Assembly (NCBI GenBank): GCA_042096095.1
Contig: JBELME010000095.1
Span: forward strand, 1 to 13,635
Length of the DNA: 13,635 nucleotides
Origin: Enterovibrio sp042096095
GTDB taxonomy: Bacteria; Pseudomonadota; Gammaproteobacteria; Enterobacterales; Vibrionaceae
Direction: 5' to 3'
The first letter of the stretch is position 1. The number at the start of each line of letters is the position of its first letter. The notes under the pieces are model-generated. The model saw only the letters and a program-made list of their open reading frames with translations, did no database searches and was not told the DNA's origin. Below, piece after piece: positions 1 through 7,191 of this stretch. The position numbers and the translations under genes were made by a program.

Positions 1-37
1 GTACTTAAGCAAGGCAAGGCAGTGAAATGGATTCTGG

Positions 38-62
38 TTTGGGAGCTTAACTCTTTCCCAAA
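38..62. other. Inverted repeat with long loop, upstream of the terminator
   Basis: TTTGGGA (38-44) can pair with TCCCAAA (56-62) across an 11-base loop. It lies just left of the stronger hairpin at 66-90. It may be part of the 3' untranslated region of a gene entering from the left, or chance. The first 25 bases in frame 2 read seven codons and then TGA (23-25), which could be the tail of a plus-strand gene ending here, but this is too short to support. Confidence 0.25.
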
Positions 63-65
63 ACG

Positions 66-91
66 AAAAACCGCCCATAAGGCGGTTTTTT
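66..91. terminator. Bidirectional rho-independent terminator left of gsk
   Basis: CCGCC (71-75) pairs with GGCGG (81-85) over a five-base loop. The stem is extended by AAAAA (66-70) pairing with TTTTT (86-90), so both strands end in a U-tract. It would stop gsk transcripts arriving on the minus strand and any convergent plus-strand transcript from beyond the left edge. Confidence 0.8.
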
Positions 92-142
92 ATAGCTAAG
101 TAATCTCAACGTCATTGGTGCTGAGACAAGGCTGCCAACAAA

Positions 143-226
143 CGAATCTCTGGGAGCTTAGTTCACTAAGTGACCGGAGTGAGTGAGCGCAGCTAACGCA
201 GTATCAGTGCCAAGGACCAAGAGATT
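143..226. repeat. Candidate intergenic repeat element next to the gsk stop
   Basis: The non-coding stretch left of the gsk stop is framed by AATCTCT (144-150) and its inverted copy AGAGATT (220-226). Inside is a small hairpin CTTAG-TTCA-CTAAG (157-170). The 9-mer GGGAGCTTA at 152-160 also occurs at 41-49. The GTGAGTGAGCGCAGC-like core has the look of dispersed intergenic repeats in Vibrionaceae, but only one copy is present here, so this is a suspicion. The inverted end reaches the gsk stop codon (225-227). Confidence 0.35.
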
Positions 227-1529
227 AGCGTTCCCAGTAAGCCTCTTCTAGCGAATCTTCCCTTTCAGGAAGGCCACGAGACAAACGCGGTGAGTGCTGC
301 GCCAATACTTCGTAGCTTACGCGGTTTGCGTACTTACACACTTGTGAGAACGAGCTGTAGGTAAGGTATTGGAAACTGTGCTTGCTTGAATTTGGCACGT
401 TATCACGGTGGTAACGGTTCGCAGACATATCATGAAGCACGGCAGACAGCGCGCCATCGCCTGCACCATTTGTGTTTTTAATGCGCTCTGGACCACCCAT
501 GTATGGAGCGATGTGCGAGTAAACCTTTGATGGGGTATCGCAATCTTTCTTCATCATTGGACGGCTGAATTCGTACATGTTGAATTCTGCAATTGGGCCA
601 GGCAGTAATGGAAGGCTGGTTTCGCGCTTCGCGCTTTCTTCGGTGTAACCGGCCATGTAAAGGCCGACTGGACCTGCGGTGCAAAGTACCATGTCTACCC
701 ACTCAAGGGTTTTGTCTGCGGCTAGCAGTGGATCAGATTCACCGGTCAGTGCTTCGGCTTCTTCTTCATTCATTGCCACAACTGACACGTGCTCAGCGAG
801 GAATTCACGCCACCATTGTGGGTTGTTTTGGATCACGTATTTCGTGCCCATGGTCATGACGACTGGGACGTCGTGTTTTTTCGCAAACTCGATGGCTTTC
901 ATGGTTGCTTCAGGCATTGGATCGCCTTCTTTGCAACGAACAAGATACGCGGTAAGCACGAGCGCAGATGCATTCTTAAAGATGTGCTCTGGAATGGACT
1001 CAGGCTTCAGTTGGTTCATCAAGCCTTCACTGATCGCAAATGTACGTTCGCCTTCTTCACTGATCAACGCATAACAACGACCAATCGGCCCTTGAACAGG
1101 TTGAAGGTAGTTCAGATCCATACGGCTAGAGGTATTACACAGGTAACGATATGAGTAACTACCGATCGTAATGTCACGGCTCATTACGCCAAGCAGAATC
1201 GATTTGTCATCGGCCAGTGTTGAATAGTTATGCAGCGTGTTACCAATGGTGCCACCCGCAAACTCGTGGCTAATCATGTTGTTTTCTTTGAGTTCTTGGT
1301 ACAAGGCTTCTGCGCGTTTGTCATCAATCACCAAAGAATGGCCTTTGCTCAATGCATACTTAGCAAGAAACTCGTCACTCACCTTGGCTTCAATATCAAC
1401 CAGCGTCTGATCAATACCAATAACATGTGGTCGCGTTAGCTTGCGTTGTTCACTCGCTTGAACCAATAAAGGGTCACGTGCATGCACAGGAAAGTAATGC
1501 TTTGATTTGCGTTGGCCAGGAAATTTCAT
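225..1529 (-). CDS. gsk: Inosine-guanosine kinase (PfkB family)
   Basis: ATP-dependent cytoplasmic kinase that turns inosine and guanosine into IMP and GMP in purine salvage. The 434-residue product follows E. coli Gsk along its whole length, from MKFPGQRKSKHYFP at the start to REDSLEEAYWER at the end. The PfkB signature is present: a glycine-rich AGGTIGN near residues 91-97 and the C-terminal NTNGAGDGA near 352-360, whose Asp (about 358) is the catalytic base of the family. I chose the ATG at 1527-1529 because it gives exactly the family start. A GTG at 1572-1574 would add 15 unrelated residues and would overlap the candidate -10 element. No strong Shine-Dalgarno stands before the ATG. It is the last gene of the minus-strand series, 117 bases after hemH. 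Confidence 0.97.
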   Translation of the reverse strand: MKFPGQRKSKHYFPVHARDPLLVQASEQRKLTRPHVIGIDQTLVDIEAKVSDEFLAKYALSKGHSLVIDDKRAEALYQELKENNMISHEFAGGTIGNTLHNYSTLADDKSILLGVMSRDITIGSYSYRYLCNTSSRMDLNYLQPVQGPIGRCYALISEEGERTFAISEGLMNQLKPESIPEHIFKNASALVLTAYLVRCKEGDPMPEATMKAIEFAKKHDVPVVMTMGTKYVIQNNPQWWREFLAEHVSVVAMNEEEAEALTGESDPLLAADKTLEWVDMVLCTAGPVGLYMAGYTEESAKRETSLPLLPGPIAEFNMYEFSRPMMKKDCDTPSKVYSHIAPYMGGPERIKNTNGAGDGALSAVLHDMSANRYHRDNVPNSSKHSFQYLTYSSFSQVCKYANRVSYEVLAQHSPRLSRGLPEREDSLEEAYWER

Positions 1530-1564
1530 GATATCGATGCGTCGTAGTAGTGGCGAAAGTGAGA

Positions 1565-1592
1565 ATTCTATCACACTAATTTGAAGTGGGAA
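1565..1592 (-). promoter_or_regulatory. Candidate gsk promoter
   Basis: Read on the minus strand, TTCCCA (1592-1587), a 16-base spacer and TAGAAT (1570-1565) resemble sigma-70 elements. A TG one base before the -10 gives an extended form. Transcription would begin about 30 bases before the gsk ATG. Seen by eye only, and hemH read-through is equally possible because no terminator separates the two genes. Confidence 0.35.
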
Positions 1593-1646
1593 TATCTCCC
1601 ATACAAATTGGTGCGACAGAACTTCATTCTAGCATCAATGAAACCG

Positions 1647-2615
1647 TTACCAACCTTGGGTATGACGCTCCACCAGTTGGCGCATCATGTCGATATGTGC
1701 AGGAGAGTCATTCAAACAAGGGATAAAGCGAAATGCCTCGCCACCCGCTTCCATGAAACTGTCATGGCATTGTTCGGCAATCTCTTCCAAGGTTTCCAAG
1801 CAATCCACCGAGAATGCTGGCGAGATGATATCAACGCGCTTCACACCGTCCTTCGGCAATTGCTCTAAGGTTTTATCCGTGTAGGGCTGCAGCCATTCCT
1901 CACGACCGAATCGCGATTGGAAAGTGGTCTTAATTTTCACATCTGTATTCAACCGAGCAATCAACCGTTCTGTGGTGCCGTGGCAATGCTCACGGTACGG
2001 ATCACCATTATCGGCATAACGCTTAGGAATACCGTGATAAGAACACACCAACATGTCAGGTTTGCCATTTGTATCCCAATGCAATTGCACCGACTGAGCA
2101 AGTGCCTCAATGTACGCTGCATCATCATAATATTGATTGATAAAGCGAAATTCAGGGATAGCAGGTTTACCTTTCAGGGATTTTGCCAACTTATCAAACA
2201 CTGCTGCAGTGGTTGTACGCGAATATTGCGGATAAAGCGGCAACACGAGAATCCTCTCACACCCTTGGGCTTGAAGTGATTCTACGGCGCTAAGAATGCT
2301 TGGCTGACCATAAGTCATGCCGAGTTCAACAGGCATATCAATGGTGGCTTCCAGCGCGGCTTTCTGGCGCTGTGAGTACACCATCAATGGCGACCCTTCT
2401 TCCATCCACACACTTTGATAGAGCTTTGCGACCTTTGGTGAGCGTATAGGAAGAATGATACCGTGGAGTAGCGGACACCATAGCCAACGCGTCATGTCTA
2501 CCACACGCTGGTCGTGAAGAAACTCGCTTAGGAAAGCACTGACTGCTTTTGCCGTTGGTGCATCGGGTGTCCCTAGATTGGCCAGTAACACGCCAGTTTT
2601 TTGTTTATTTTCCAT
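1647..2615 (-). CDS. hemH: Ferrochelatase
   Basis: Inserts ferrous iron into protoporphyrin IX, the last step of haem synthesis, at the cytoplasmic face of the inner membrane. The 322-residue product starts with the family motif GVLLANLGTP (residues 8-17). It carries the active-site histidine in CSYHGIPKRY (His194) and the conserved glutamate in the SVDCLETLEEI segment (about Glu274). There is no C-terminal cysteine cluster, so no [2Fe-2S] site is expected. I chose the ATG at 2613-2615, which has an AGG-type ribosome site about seven bases upstream and matches the usual length. A GTG at 2655-2657 would add 14 residues without family support. It lies 133 bases after adk, behind a terminator, so it probably has its own promoter; I could not pick a convincing one. 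Confidence 0.96.
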   Translation of the reverse strand: MENKQKTGVLLANLGTPDAPTAKAVSAFLSEFLHDQRVVDMTRWLWCPLLHGIILPIRSPKVAKLYQSVWMEEGSPLMVYSQRQKAALEATIDMPVELGMTYGQPSILSAVESLQAQGCERILVLPLYPQYSRTTTAAVFDKLAKSLKGKPAIPEFRFINQYYDDAAYIEALAQSVQLHWDTNGKPDMLVCSYHGIPKRYADNGDPYREHCHGTTERLIARLNTDVKIKTTFQSRFGREEWLQPYTDKTLEQLPKDGVKRVDIISPAFSVDCLETLEEIAEQCHDSFMEAGGEAFRFIPCLNDSPAHIDMMRQLVERHTQGW

Positions 2616-2701
2616 TTCAACCTGCTTCAACAGTATGTTACGCCTAAAGAATATCACGAACTCGCAAGCATACCACTACTGATGCGGCGGCTTTTCGGAT
2701 C

Positions 2702-2731
2702 AAAAAAGGCAATCCGTAGACTGCCCTTTTT
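2702..2731. terminator. Terminator between adk and hemH
   Basis: On the minus strand AAAAA-G-GGCA pairs with TGCC-TTTTTT (one G bulged, ten-base loop) and ends in a run of six T. The A-tract on the other arm makes it work in both directions. It would end adk transcripts only 18 bases after the adk stop codon. Confidence 0.65.
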
Positions 2732-2748
2732 CAGATAAAAGCGAGGAA

Positions 2749-3393
2749 TTAACCTAGCGCTTTTTCGATCTCAGCACTGACTTCCGCCACTTGCTTAGTA
2801 CCGTCGAATGTTAGGTACTGCGTCTTACCTGCTTCTGCTTCTTTTTTGTAGAAAGCGATCAACGGCGACGTTTGATCGTGGTATACGCCTAGACGTGCTA
2901 GCACGGTTTCTTCTTTGTCGTCATCACGAACAACCAAGTCTTCACCGGTCACGTCATCTTTACCTTCTACTTTTGGTGGGTTGTAAACAACGTGGTAAGT
3001 ACGACCTGACGCTAGGTGCGCACGACGACCGCTCATACGCTCAACGATCACGCTGTCAGCAACGTCGAATTCTAGAACGAAATCAACATCTACACCGATT
3101 TCTTTCAAGCCATCAGCCTGTGGGATCGTACGTGGGAAGCCATCCAGCAGGAAGCCTTTCGCACAATCTTCTTGTGCAATACGCTCTTTTACCAGACCTA
3201 GAATGATGTCGTCCGATACAAGCTGACCAGCGTCGATAACTGCCTTCGCCTGTTTGCCCATTTCAGTACCGGCTTTGATTGCTGCACGCAGCATGTCACC
3301 TGTGGAAATCTGCGGAATGCCATATTTTTCCATGATGAACTGCGCTTGAGTTCCTTTACCCGCACCTGGAGCGCCCAGAAGAATGATGCGCAT
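2749..3393 (-). CDS. adk: Adenylate kinase
   Basis: Interconverts ATP + AMP and 2 ADP in the cytoplasm, setting the adenylate energy charge. The product has 214 residues, the same length as E. coli Adk. The P-loop GAPGAGKGT is at residues 7-15, the AMP-binding region around STGDMLRA (about 30-37) and DGFPRT near 84-89. It has the long LID domain after SGRRAHLASGRTYH. The LID lacks the four cysteines of zinc-type enzymes, as is normal for Gram-negative bacteria. The ATG at 3391-3393 is preceded by GGGGA about eight bases upstream, a good ribosome site. It lies 129 bases downstream of htpG, with a long hairpin in between. Confidence 0.98.
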   Translation of the reverse strand: MRIILLGAPGAGKGTQAQFIMEKYGIPQISTGDMLRAAIKAGTEMGKQAKAVIDAGQLVSDDIILGLVKERIAQEDCAKGFLLDGFPRTIPQADGLKEIGVDVDFVLEFDVADSVIVERMSGRRAHLASGRTYHVVYNPPKVEGKDDVTGEDLVVRDDDKEETVLARLGVYHDQTSPLIAFYKKEAEAGKTQYLTFDGTKQVAEVSAEIEKALG

Positions 3394-3456
3394 TGTTATC
3401 CCCTTTTTTAACTTGGATTTTTCGAAAAAAACGAAACATACACGGTTACGTAAACG

Positions 3457-3490
3457 CTAGCAAGCCCAGCAATCGTGCTGGGCTTGCTAT
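3457..3490. terminator. Perfect 13-bp hairpin between htpG and adk
   Basis: AGCAAGCCCAGCA (3459-3471) and TGCTGGGCTTGCT (3476-3488) form a 13-base-pair stem with a four-base loop, 35 bases past the htpG stop. Neither strand has a run of T directly after it, so it departs from the usual intrinsic terminator. It may be a weak or factor-assisted terminator or a 3'-end stabiliser of htpG mRNA. Confidence 0.5.
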
Positions 3491-3522
3491 AGATTATTTA
3501 CATTTCCGTGGGTTAGATACCA

Positions 3523-5430
3523 TTAGCCTTTAGTCAATAATTGATTAACTGCTGTTAAGAATTGTGACGGATCTTCCATTGAGCCTCGTTCAGCTAGCAT
3601 TGCTTGACCAAACAACATTTCAGTCCAACGACCAAATGCTTCTTCGTCTGCTTCGTCTGCCATTTGCTTCACGAGAGCATGCTCTGGGTTCAATTCAAAA
3701 ATGTACTTCACTTCTGGCGCTTGCTGGCCTGCTGCTGCAAGTAACTTCGCCATCTGTGTGCCCATCTCAAATTCATCCGTAACGACAACTGCTGGCGTAC
3801 CAGATAGTTTGAACGTGGTACGAACCTCTTTGACGCGATCACCTAAGTAAGCTTTGGTACGCTCAACGACAGATTCAAACGCTTTTTGCGTCTCTTCGCG
3901 TTTCTCTTTTTCGTTGTCGTCTTCAAATTTGCTCAGATCCAAATCCGCTTTCGTTATTGCCTGGAACTGCTTGCCATCAAACTCTGGCAGGTAACCCATC
4001 AACCATTCATCAATGCGCTCATACATCAATATAACTTCGATGCCTTTTGCTTTGAATTGCTCAAGGTGTGGGCTGTTTTTCGCCGCTTGGTAGCTGTCCG
4101 CAGTCAAATAGAAGATCTTGTCTTGCTCTTCTTTCATGCGCGAAACGTAATCTTCCAGTGATACCGATTGCTCACTGTTGTCAGTTTGCGTAGATGCAAA
4201 GCGCAGTAACCCAGCAATTTTCTCTCGGTTACCAAAATCTTCAGCTGGACCTTCCTTTAGTACCAAACCAAATTCTTTCCAGAAGGCTTGGTATTTATCG
4301 GCATCATTTTTTGCTAAACGTTCAAGCATGGTCAGCACACGTTTTGTGCATGCGTTACGTAACGTTTGAGTCACTTTATTGTCTTGCAAAATTTCGCGAG
4401 ATACATTCAGCGGAAGATCATTAGAATCTATCAAACCACGAACAAATCGTAGGTAACTTGGCATGAATTGAGACGCATCATCCATAATGAATACGCGTTG
4501 CACATACAATTTCAAACCATGCTTATGGTCACGGTTAAACATGTCCCATGGTGCTTTAGAAGGAACATAAAGAAGGCTAGTGTAATCGTTCTTACCTTCT
4601 ACGCGGTTGTGGCTCCAAAGTAGCGGATCCACAAAGTCATTAGACAGGTGTTTGTAAAACTCTTGGTATTCTTCATCAGTGACATCTGATTTCGAGCGCG
4701 TCCAAAGTGCTTGGGCTTTGTTGATTTTTTCCCACTTACCTTGGTCAGTTTCATTCCCTTCTTCGTCACGCTCATTTGCCCAAATTTCAACGGGGATACC
4801 GATATGATCAGAGTATTTACCGATAACTTCACGAAGACGCCAGTCATCAAGGTATTCTTTGTCCTCTTCACGAAGATGCAGGGTAATGGATGTGCCACGA
4901 GAGGCTTTTTCAATGCCCTCGATGGTGTAGTCACCTTCGCCGGTTGATTCCCATTGTACTGCGTCGGTTTTCGCCGAGCCTGCAGCACGCGTTGTCACAG
5001 ACACTTTGTCTGCAACAATAAATGCGGAGTAGAAGCCCACACCAAACTGACCAATCAGTTGGCTGTCTTTGGTTTGGTCATCAGAAAGCTGCTTAAAGAA
5101 GTCTGCCGTTCCAGACTTTGCGATGGTACCGAGATTGTCGATCACTTCATCGCGCGTCATACCAATACCATTGTCATCAATGGTGAGCGTGCCCGCTTCT
5201 TTGTTGACGCTTAGACGAACACGAAGGTCGCCATCATTTTCGTAAAGTTCTGCATTCGATAACGCTTTAAAGCGCAATTTGTCGGCCGCATCCGATGCGT
5301 TAGAAATCAACTCACGCAGAAAGATTTCTTTGTTGGAATACAGTGAGTGGATCATTAAATGCAGTAGTTGCTTTACTTCGGATTGGAAACCGCGCGTTTC
5401 CTTACTTTGTAGAGTAGCTTGATCGCTCAT
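3523..5430 (-). CDS. htpG: Hsp90-family chaperone HtpG
   Basis: Cytoplasmic ATP-driven dimeric chaperone of the heat-shock response. The product is 635 residues, slightly longer than E. coli HtpG. The N-terminal GHKL ATPase domain shows its three boxes: ELISNASDAADKLR (about 40-53, with Glu40 and Asn44), DDNGIGM (about 85-91) and the lid motif GQFGVGF (about 127-133). The middle domain carries the LNVSREILQ segment with the conserved arginine that contacts ATP, and the C-terminal dimerisation domain follows. I chose the ATG at 5428-5430 because it gives the family-like start and has GGGG about nine bases before it. An upstream GTG at 5500-5502 would put coding sequence across the heat-shock promoter. 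It is divergent from toxR, as in V. cholerae. Confidence 0.97.
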   Translation of the reverse strand: MSDQATLQSKETRGFQSEVKQLLHLMIHSLYSNKEIFLRELISNASDAADKLRFKALSNAELYENDGDLRVRLSVNKEAGTLTIDDNGIGMTRDEVIDNLGTIAKSGTADFFKQLSDDQTKDSQLIGQFGVGFYSAFIVADKVSVTTRAAGSAKTDAVQWESTGEGDYTIEGIEKASRGTSITLHLREEDKEYLDDWRLREVIGKYSDHIGIPVEIWANERDEEGNETDQGKWEKINKAQALWTRSKSDVTDEEYQEFYKHLSNDFVDPLLWSHNRVEGKNDYTSLLYVPSKAPWDMFNRDHKHGLKLYVQRVFIMDDASQFMPSYLRFVRGLIDSNDLPLNVSREILQDNKVTQTLRNACTKRVLTMLERLAKNDADKYQAFWKEFGLVLKEGPAEDFGNREKIAGLLRFASTQTDNSEQSVSLEDYVSRMKEEQDKIFYLTADSYQAAKNSPHLEQFKAKGIEVILMYERIDEWLMGYLPEFDGKQFQAITKADLDLSKFEDDNEKEKREETQKAFESVVERTKAYLGDRVKEVRTTFKLSGTPAVVVTDEFEMGTQMAKLLAAAGQQAPEVKYIFELNPEHALVKQMADEADEEAFGRWTEMLFGQAMLAERGSMEDPSQFLTAVNQLLTKG

Positions 5431-5476
5431 TTTAACCCCAAAAACAAATGGTAATAAGTCTAAATAACTCTCTTTT

Positions 5477-5503
5477 AATAAGGGCGCAGATTCGCTTTTC
5501 AAC
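5477..5503 (-). promoter_or_regulatory. Sigma-32-like heat-shock promoter for htpG
   Basis: On the minus strand GTTGAAA (5503-5497) matches the CTTGAAA -35 consensus at six of seven positions. After a 12-base spacer, CCCTTATT (5484-5477) resembles the CCCCATNT -10 box. Transcription would start near 5470, leaving a leader of about 40 bases before the htpG ATG. Expected for htpG from E. coli; the spacer is slightly short. Confidence 0.65.
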
Positions 5504-5527
5504 CCTAGAAAATCATTTTTTCATTTC

Positions 5528-5557
5528 TTGAGGTACTTTTCTCATTTCAGGTATAAT
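5528..5557 (+). promoter_or_regulatory. Sigma-70-type promoter for toxRS
   Basis: TTGAGG (5528-5533), an 18-base spacer and a perfect TATAAT (5552-5557) point toward toxR. Transcription would begin near 5564, about 22 bases before the first ATG at 5586 and 67 bases before the alternative ATG at 5631. It stands 24 bases from the htpG heat-shock -35 box on the other strand, so polymerases at the two promoters could interfere. Confidence 0.6.
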
Positions 5558-5585
5558 CGTCGCATATTTTACTTAAATTCAGTGT

Positions 5586-6539
5586 ATGTCCTCTGTGACA
5601 CGCCAAAATTCCAACAGGTTAAGTAAACAAATGCTCAACAAATCAGACCGATACCTTTTGGGAGAACGCTTTGTCTTTTCTCCTAGTGACAGCTCCGTCA
5701 TTGATCTTCATGAATCAGGCGAACTAATCCGACTAGGCAGTAATGAAGCGCGCGTTCTTATGGTGTTGATTGAAGAGCCACATGCGATCGTAACACGCCA
5801 CCGCATTCATGATTATGTATGGCGCAAGCAAGGGTTTGAAGTCGATGATTCAAGTCTGACGCAATCCATCTCTACGCTTCGACGAGCCCTAAAAGATTCC
5901 ACCAAAAGCCCGATGTTCGTAAAAACGGTGCCGAAACGTGGTTATCAGGTTGTTTGCTCTGTGGAAGCATACAATGATCAGGACGTTGATATTCCATCAC
6001 TGCCCGTGAAGGAACCTACAACTATTCCGCAAGAAGACATTGAGAGTGATCAGTCATCGAACAATGACACGTTGAACCCTGCAGCTAATCCCATTGAAAC
6101 ACTGAACCATGAGCCTGCATTGATGCAAAGCGCTGCTGCAATGAACCCAGCAATGGATGCTCATATTCACACCTATTCAAAGATGCCGCTTGGCTCTTGG
6201 TTTGCATTGATCCTTGCCTTTTTAGTGCCCCTTATCCTCTATGCTGCCTCTACGCCCAAATCTGAAGCCTTCAAAGAGTTCTTCCGCGTGCAAGACGTCT
6301 CGGTATATATCCCTATCAATAATGCACGGATTGAGAAGTGGCAACCTTTGGTCGAACGATGTGTCATGAAATACATGGATTACTACGGCGCATCTCGCTC
6401 GCTAAGCGAGGTGATTGTGACCGGCGGTCAAGATAACCAAATTTCGCTGAACTATATTCACTTCGACAAAGATACTGACGATAACCTCACCTATGTTCTG
6501 CTCACCAGCCAAGAGGAGAGTCATTCATTATGTCGCTAA
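5586..6539 (+). CDS. toxR: ToxR: membrane-bound winged-helix transcription activator
   Basis: Single-pass inner-membrane regulator that in Vibrionaceae controls outer-membrane porin genes (ompU, ompT) and, in V. cholerae, virulence genes. The 317 residues show an N-terminal OmpR-type winged helix (about 22-125) with the ToxR signatures RLGSNEARVL, DDSSLTQSISTLRR and VKTVPKRGYQ. A variable Asn/Pro-rich linker (about 126-200) and one membrane helix (about 203-221) follow. The periplasmic domain ends with cysteines 259 and 316, whose spacing equals that of the disulphide pair in V. cholerae ToxR. The ATG at 5586 lacks a clear ribosome site. An ATG at 5631 (MLNKSDRY...) aligns better with the conserved start and would give 302 residues. 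It overlaps toxS by ten bases, in one operon. Confidence 0.95.
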   Translation: MSSVTRQNSNRLSKQMLNKSDRYLLGERFVFSPSDSSVIDLHESGELIRLGSNEARVLMVLIEEPHAIVTRHRIHDYVWRKQGFEVDDSSLTQSISTLRRALKDSTKSPMFVKTVPKRGYQVVCSVEAYNDQDVDIPSLPVKEPTTIPQEDIESDQSSNNDTLNPAANPIETLNHEPALMQSAAAMNPAMDAHIHTYSKMPLGSWFALILAFLVPLILYAASTPKSEAFKEFFRVQDVSVYIPINNARIEKWQPLVERCVMKYMDYYGASRSLSEVIVTGGQDNQISLNYIHFDKDTDDNLTYVLLTSQEESHSLCR

Positions 6540-7081
6540 TCACAACGCCACGCCGAAGAGACCAGATGAAACGCTATAGTCCATTCCTTTTGTTGCTCCT
6601 CACCCTTGTTGGGAGCTGTTGGGTGTTTTTGGGCGAGGATGTGCGTACGTCAAACTTGCTACTTTCCCGTGAATGGAAATCAAACACGGTGAATTATATT
6701 GAAGAATCTACCTATCGAAATGTGACAGGTCTTACGGCAACCGAGCAGCATAGCAATATGGTGTTTTTGCCAAATAACACCTATTCACGCGATACCCAAA
6801 TTGTGCTCAAGAATGAAGTCGACAATATTCGAGTCATTATGTCGGTCTCTGAATCTGGCAAGTGGGAAGTCAGCGGCGGATACTTACGCTTAACGTTGGG
6901 AGAATTGAAAGACGTGACCACCGGCGACACGTCAGAATTCTCAAAAGACGATTTAGCACTCGTCAGAACCTTCTATCGGATGGGCGCCGAAAAAGTACGG
7001 CGTATTGATGTGCTAAGCAACACTGCACTGCTGTTAACGAGCCTTAACCACGGTTCAATGGTTCTTTATAACCAAGGTTAA
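6530..7081 (+). CDS. toxS: ToxS: periplasmic partner of ToxR
   Basis: Inner-membrane protein that binds the periplasmic domain of ToxR, stabilises it against proteolysis and helps it respond to bile and other envelope signals (known in Vibrio). The 183 residues have a basic N-terminus (RRRDQMKR), one hydrophobic signal-anchor (about 17-34) and a periplasmic domain with the ToxS pattern LLSREWKS, FLPNNTYSRD, GKWEVSGGYL, RRIDVLSNTALLLTSLNHGS. The start codon overlaps the end of toxR by ten bases and AGGAG lies at 6514-6518 inside toxR, so translation is likely coupled. A second ATG at 6566 would give a shorter N-terminus and cannot be excluded. A strong terminator follows and recR converges from the other side. 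Confidence 0.93.
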   Translation: MSLITTPRRRDQMKRYSPFLLLLLTLVGSCWVFLGEDVRTSNLLLSREWKSNTVNYIEESTYRNVTGLTATEQHSNMVFLPNNTYSRDTQIVLKNEVDNIRVIMSVSESGKWEVSGGYLRLTLGELKDVTTGDTSEFSKDDLALVRTFYRMGAEKVRRIDVLSNTALLLTSLNHGSMVLYNQG

Positions 7082-7148
7082 ACATGACGCTAGGTTGAAC
7101 AACAGCTTATCAATACGATCTTGGGCGTATTTTGAGCTTAAGAAAGAA

Positions 7149-7174
7149 GAAAGGCCGCTATATGCGGCCTTTTG
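7149..7174. terminator. Bidirectional terminator between toxS and recR
   Basis: GGCCGC (7153-7158) pairs with GCGGCC (7164-7169) around a five-base TATAT loop. AAA and TTT extend the stem and a TTTT run lies on the plus strand. It serves both toxRS (plus) and the dnaX-ybaB-recR transcript (minus), whose last stop codon is only 18 bases away. Confidence 0.85.
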
Positions 7175-7191
7175 TCTATCTGCTCAAGCTA

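Noticed and set aside
1..25. Possible end of an upstream plus-strand gene (frame 2, stop TGA 23-25)
   Set aside because: Only seven codons are in the window; no motif can be recognised, so I do not list it as a gene.
1527..1574. Longer N-terminus for gsk from a GTG at 1572-1574
   Set aside because: The added 15 residues have no counterpart in the family and the segment contains the candidate -10 element.
4599..4988. Minus-strand reading frame of 129 codons inside htpG
   Set aside because: Out-of-frame shadow of htpG with low-complexity Lys/Thr-rich translation, no ribosome site and no family resemblance.
5428..5502. Longer N-terminus for htpG from a GTG at 5500-5502
   Set aside because: It would run through the heat-shock -10 and -35 boxes; the ATG at 5428-5430 has a good ribosome site and gives the family start.
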